From the IMG/VR virus record IMGVR_UViG_3300032236_001165, positions 1 to 27,837 of that record: a stretch of 27,837 nucleotides of DNA. One strand, written 5' to 3'. This stretch comes from a virus. Of this stretch, positions 26,074-27,837 are shown piece after piece; position 1 is the stretch's first letter, and each line of letters begins with the position of its first letter. The notes beneath the pieces were generated by a model that was not told the DNA's origin, did no database searches, and saw only the letters and a list, made by a program, of their open reading frames with translations. The position numbers were made by a program, and so were the translations under genes.

Positions 26074-27837
26074 TTGAAACAACTGCGTACATTCGCAGCA
26101 CAATCTGAAGTTCGTAAACGGATTACACAAACAAGTTTAGGTGGAGCTACTCTATTCTGCCTTTCCTTGGCATTCGCTCAAGGCGCTCACGCTGACGAGG
26201 TCACTCAAAATCCCGTTGTTGTTCCATCAAACGATTCAACGAATAGCGTTGTGCTTCAGCCGATTGTTGCATCCACGGTTGTTGATGGCGCCACGGTTGT
26301 ATCGGTTTCCAGCGCTTCAGGCACATTACAGCCAGTACCCACAGCAGAACCACAGGCATCAGGAGCATCAGACCAAACGCCAACACCAAACTCAACCACA
26401 TCCACGACTCCATCTACTTCTTCTTCTTTATCAAACTCTTCGTTAAACGTTTCGTCAACTCCTGCTCCCGCTCCAACGCAGAGTCCATCGCCTTCACCAA
26501 GTCCAACATCTTCTTCCAGTCCTTCTGATAATTCAGCGCAGCCTGTTGTGCTTGAGCCAATTCCTGCTCCAAGCGCCGAGTCTTCTTCCACCATAGCTCT
26601 GCCACAAATAGCCTCCAAGATTGAAACTGCTACCGCTACGGTGCAGATTGCTGTAACTAACTCTACTACCACTCTCCAAGCAATCCCTGATGTAACTACG
26701 AAAGTTGCAGAACTTCCTGTAGCTCAGGCAGCGATATCAACGGCAACTGCTGCAATTCAAGATACGACTACAAAAGTTACTCTTGCACAGCAGGCCTACG
26801 ACACTGCTACGGCAACTGCTGCTGTTGTACCTGTTGCTCAATCTGGAGTAGACGCTGCAACTGCTGTAGTTGCGGATAAAACGTCTATTGTTGTTCTTGC
26901 ACAAACTGCAGTTGATACTGCAACTGCCACAGTCGCATCAACTGCCTCAACAGTCGCTGCGTTACAGGATGCCCAACCTGCATTAGATGCTGCCGCTGCT
27001 TGCACAGAGGGTTCAGCATGCGTTCACTTCTATACTAATAATGCTGAGCTAGGTCCTTTGCATGACCAGATTTCTGCAGCACAAACATCAGCAGACGCTG
27101 CAGTTGCTGCAGCAGCTGACGCAGTTGTAGCTAATCAAGCAGCAGAAGATGCTCTCAATGCACATACCCCAATTGTTATTGCAGCTCAAGAAGCTAACGC
27201 TGTAGCTAGAGATGCTAACGATGTGGCTCAAGCCGCTTTTACTACAGCTAATCAAGCTGTTGCTGACCAACAGGTAGTAGTAACGCAAGACGTTACTAAT
27301 GTGGCAACCACACAAGCTGCAGCAACGGCCTCTGCTGCACCTGGGTTAAATGTAACTGTATACAGTGACCCGCAGTATGCAGCTCAACCACCAGTAGGTG
27401 CGGGAACCGTTGTTCGTACAACAACTACTTCAAACATTAACTATCAGTGGGGTAGTGGTTCAGTTATGGGCGGACCGTCTGACCGTGTACAAGTTAAGTT
27501 TGAAGGAAATATTACTTCTGATACAACAGGAAATATTCAGTTCTATGCACCAGCAGATGACGGTACCAAGCTTTACGTAAACAACACTCTAGTTATTAAC
27601 GACTGGCGTGATAAAGGTGGTGGAGGTTCACAGTCCGCACCTATTGCGTTTACAGCTAATGTTCCTAAGCCAATTACACTTTGGTTTTATGAAAATGGTG
27701 GAGGCGCTTCTGTTTCTCTCTACTGGTACAAAGCAGGAAGCTCTGGGTACACACTTGTTCCAGCATCAGCATTTACACGTGGAACAGTTGACCCTGCTTT
27801 AGCAGCGGCTGTTACATCTGCTCAAGGAACACTTCAA
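26074..27837 (+). CDS. Secreted PA14-domain protein (C-terminus beyond window)
   Basis: At least 588 residues, open to the window end. TTG 26074 follows GAGGGG. Residues 1-40 are a signal peptide: basic start, hydrophobic TSLGGATLFCLSLAFAQ, then GAHA|DE cleavage. A Pro/Ser/Thr-rich stretch (about 85-165) is followed by an Ala/Thr/Val-rich repetitive helix (about 175-420, e.g. TAVDTATATVASTASTVAAL), which looks like a stalk. A PA14 domain (about 421-562) has NIQFYAPADDGTKLYVNNTL, VINDWRDKGGGG and YENGGGASVSLYW. PA14 usually binds glycans. A signal peptide is unusual for a virion fibre, so it may be exported by the infected host, or be host-derived. Confidence 0.85.
   Translation, partial: MKQLRTFAAQSEVRKRITQTSLGGATLFCLSLAFAQGAHADEVTQNPVVVPSNDSTNSVVLQPIVASTVVDGATVVSVSSASGTLQPVPTAEPQASGASDQTPTPNSTTSTTPSTSSSLSNSSLNVSSTPAPAPTQSPSPSPSPTSSSSPSDNSAQPVVLEPIPAPSAESSSTIALPQIASKIETATATVQIAVTNSTTTLQAIPDVTTKVAELPVAQAAISTATAAIQDTTTKVTLAQQAYDTATATAAVVPVAQSGVDAATAVVADKTSIVVLAQTAVDTATATVASTASTVAALQDAQPALDAAAACTEGSACVHFYTNNAELGPLHDQISAAQTSADAAVAAAADAVVANQAAEDALNAHTPIVIAAQEANAVARDANDVAQAAFTTANQAVADQQVVVTQDVTNVATTQAAATASAAPGLNVTVYSDPQYAAQPPVGAGTVVRTTTTSNINYQWGSGSVMGGPSDRVQVKFEGNITSDTTGNIQFYAPADDGTKLYVNNTLVINDWRDKGGGGSQSAPIAFTANVPKPITLWFYENGGGASVSLYWYKAGSSGYTLVPASAFTRGTVDPALAAAVTSAQGTLQ

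Noticed and set aside
26141-26446. 101-residue plus-strand open frame inside the PA14 gene
   Set aside because: Frame shadow of the PST-rich stretch; His/Gln/Leu-rich with no ribosome site.
26256-26672. 138-residue minus-strand open frame inside the PA14 gene
   Set aside because: Mirror of Thr/Ala/Ser-rich repetitive coding DNA; Val/Glu/Gly-rich translation without family features.

Overview
The window looks like about 28 kb of a temperate tailed-phage genome, or an integrated or closely related element, from a low-GC actinobacterium. The actinobacterial signs are a WhiB protein, a DUF7455-type zinc protein and a putative leaderless-promoter pattern. Phage signs are a tyrosine integrase, an endolysin with a holin candidate, several HNH genes, a lone tRNA-Asn, and dense packing with start/stop overlaps. 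The sequence is AT-rich by eye; a freshwater or marine low-GC actinobacterial host is only an inference. No capsid, portal, terminase or tail-tube gene was recognised, so this is a non-structural or accessory section plus the lysis region.

Layout. (1) 1-4.3 kb, plus strand: a HAD-like protein with a degenerate active site, a 501-residue protein that looks like a TGT/DpdA-type TIM barrel with a Cys cluster, a structured leader and a complete B12-dependent (class II) ribonucleotide reductase. (2) 4.3-6.9 kb, minus strand: a DUF4258-like protein, a 48-residue basic protein, a membrane-anchored lytic transglycosylase and a tyrosine integrase with an unusual insertion, divided by strong terminators. 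(3) 7.0-16.8 kb, minus strand: one long operon of about 21 tightly packed genes. Its centre is a MoxR/CobS-like AAA+ ATPase next to a CobT-like HExxH + VWA protein; the rest are small proteins, several with zinc-ribbon, DUF6011, Api92/DUF1281-like or HTH signatures, and several are shorter than 60 residues. (4) 16.8-18.0 kb: 1.2 kb of AT-rich non-coding DNA with inverted repeats and repeated TTGCAA. (5) 18.0-18.5 kb: a minus-strand HNH gene. (6) 18.5-27.8 kb, plus strand: many short overlapping genes, a ParB-like protein, tRNA-Asn, a PD-(D/E)XK-like nuclease, WhiB, HNH proteins, a CHAP endolysin, an HslV-like Ntn hydrolase, an intact HAD phosphatase, a holin candidate, and the start of a secreted PA14 protein that runs off the end. 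Two minus-strand genes (HNH and FmdB-like) sit inside this arm, each with a very short divergent intergenic region.

How it may work together: the reductase supplies dNTPs; the AAA+/VWA pair is either a remodelling machine or a cobalt-chelatase-like assembly that would fit the B12 dependence of the reductase; WhiB, HTH and zinc-ribbon proteins are probable regulators or host-takeover factors; CHAP endolysin, holin and transglycosylase act on the envelope. The most unusual items are the HslV-like peptidase without a partner ATPase, the integrase insertion, the AAA+/VWA operon, short proteins sharing a QF motif, a highly acidic Ocr-sized protein, and a TANNNT motif 5-8 nt before the first codon of eight genes.
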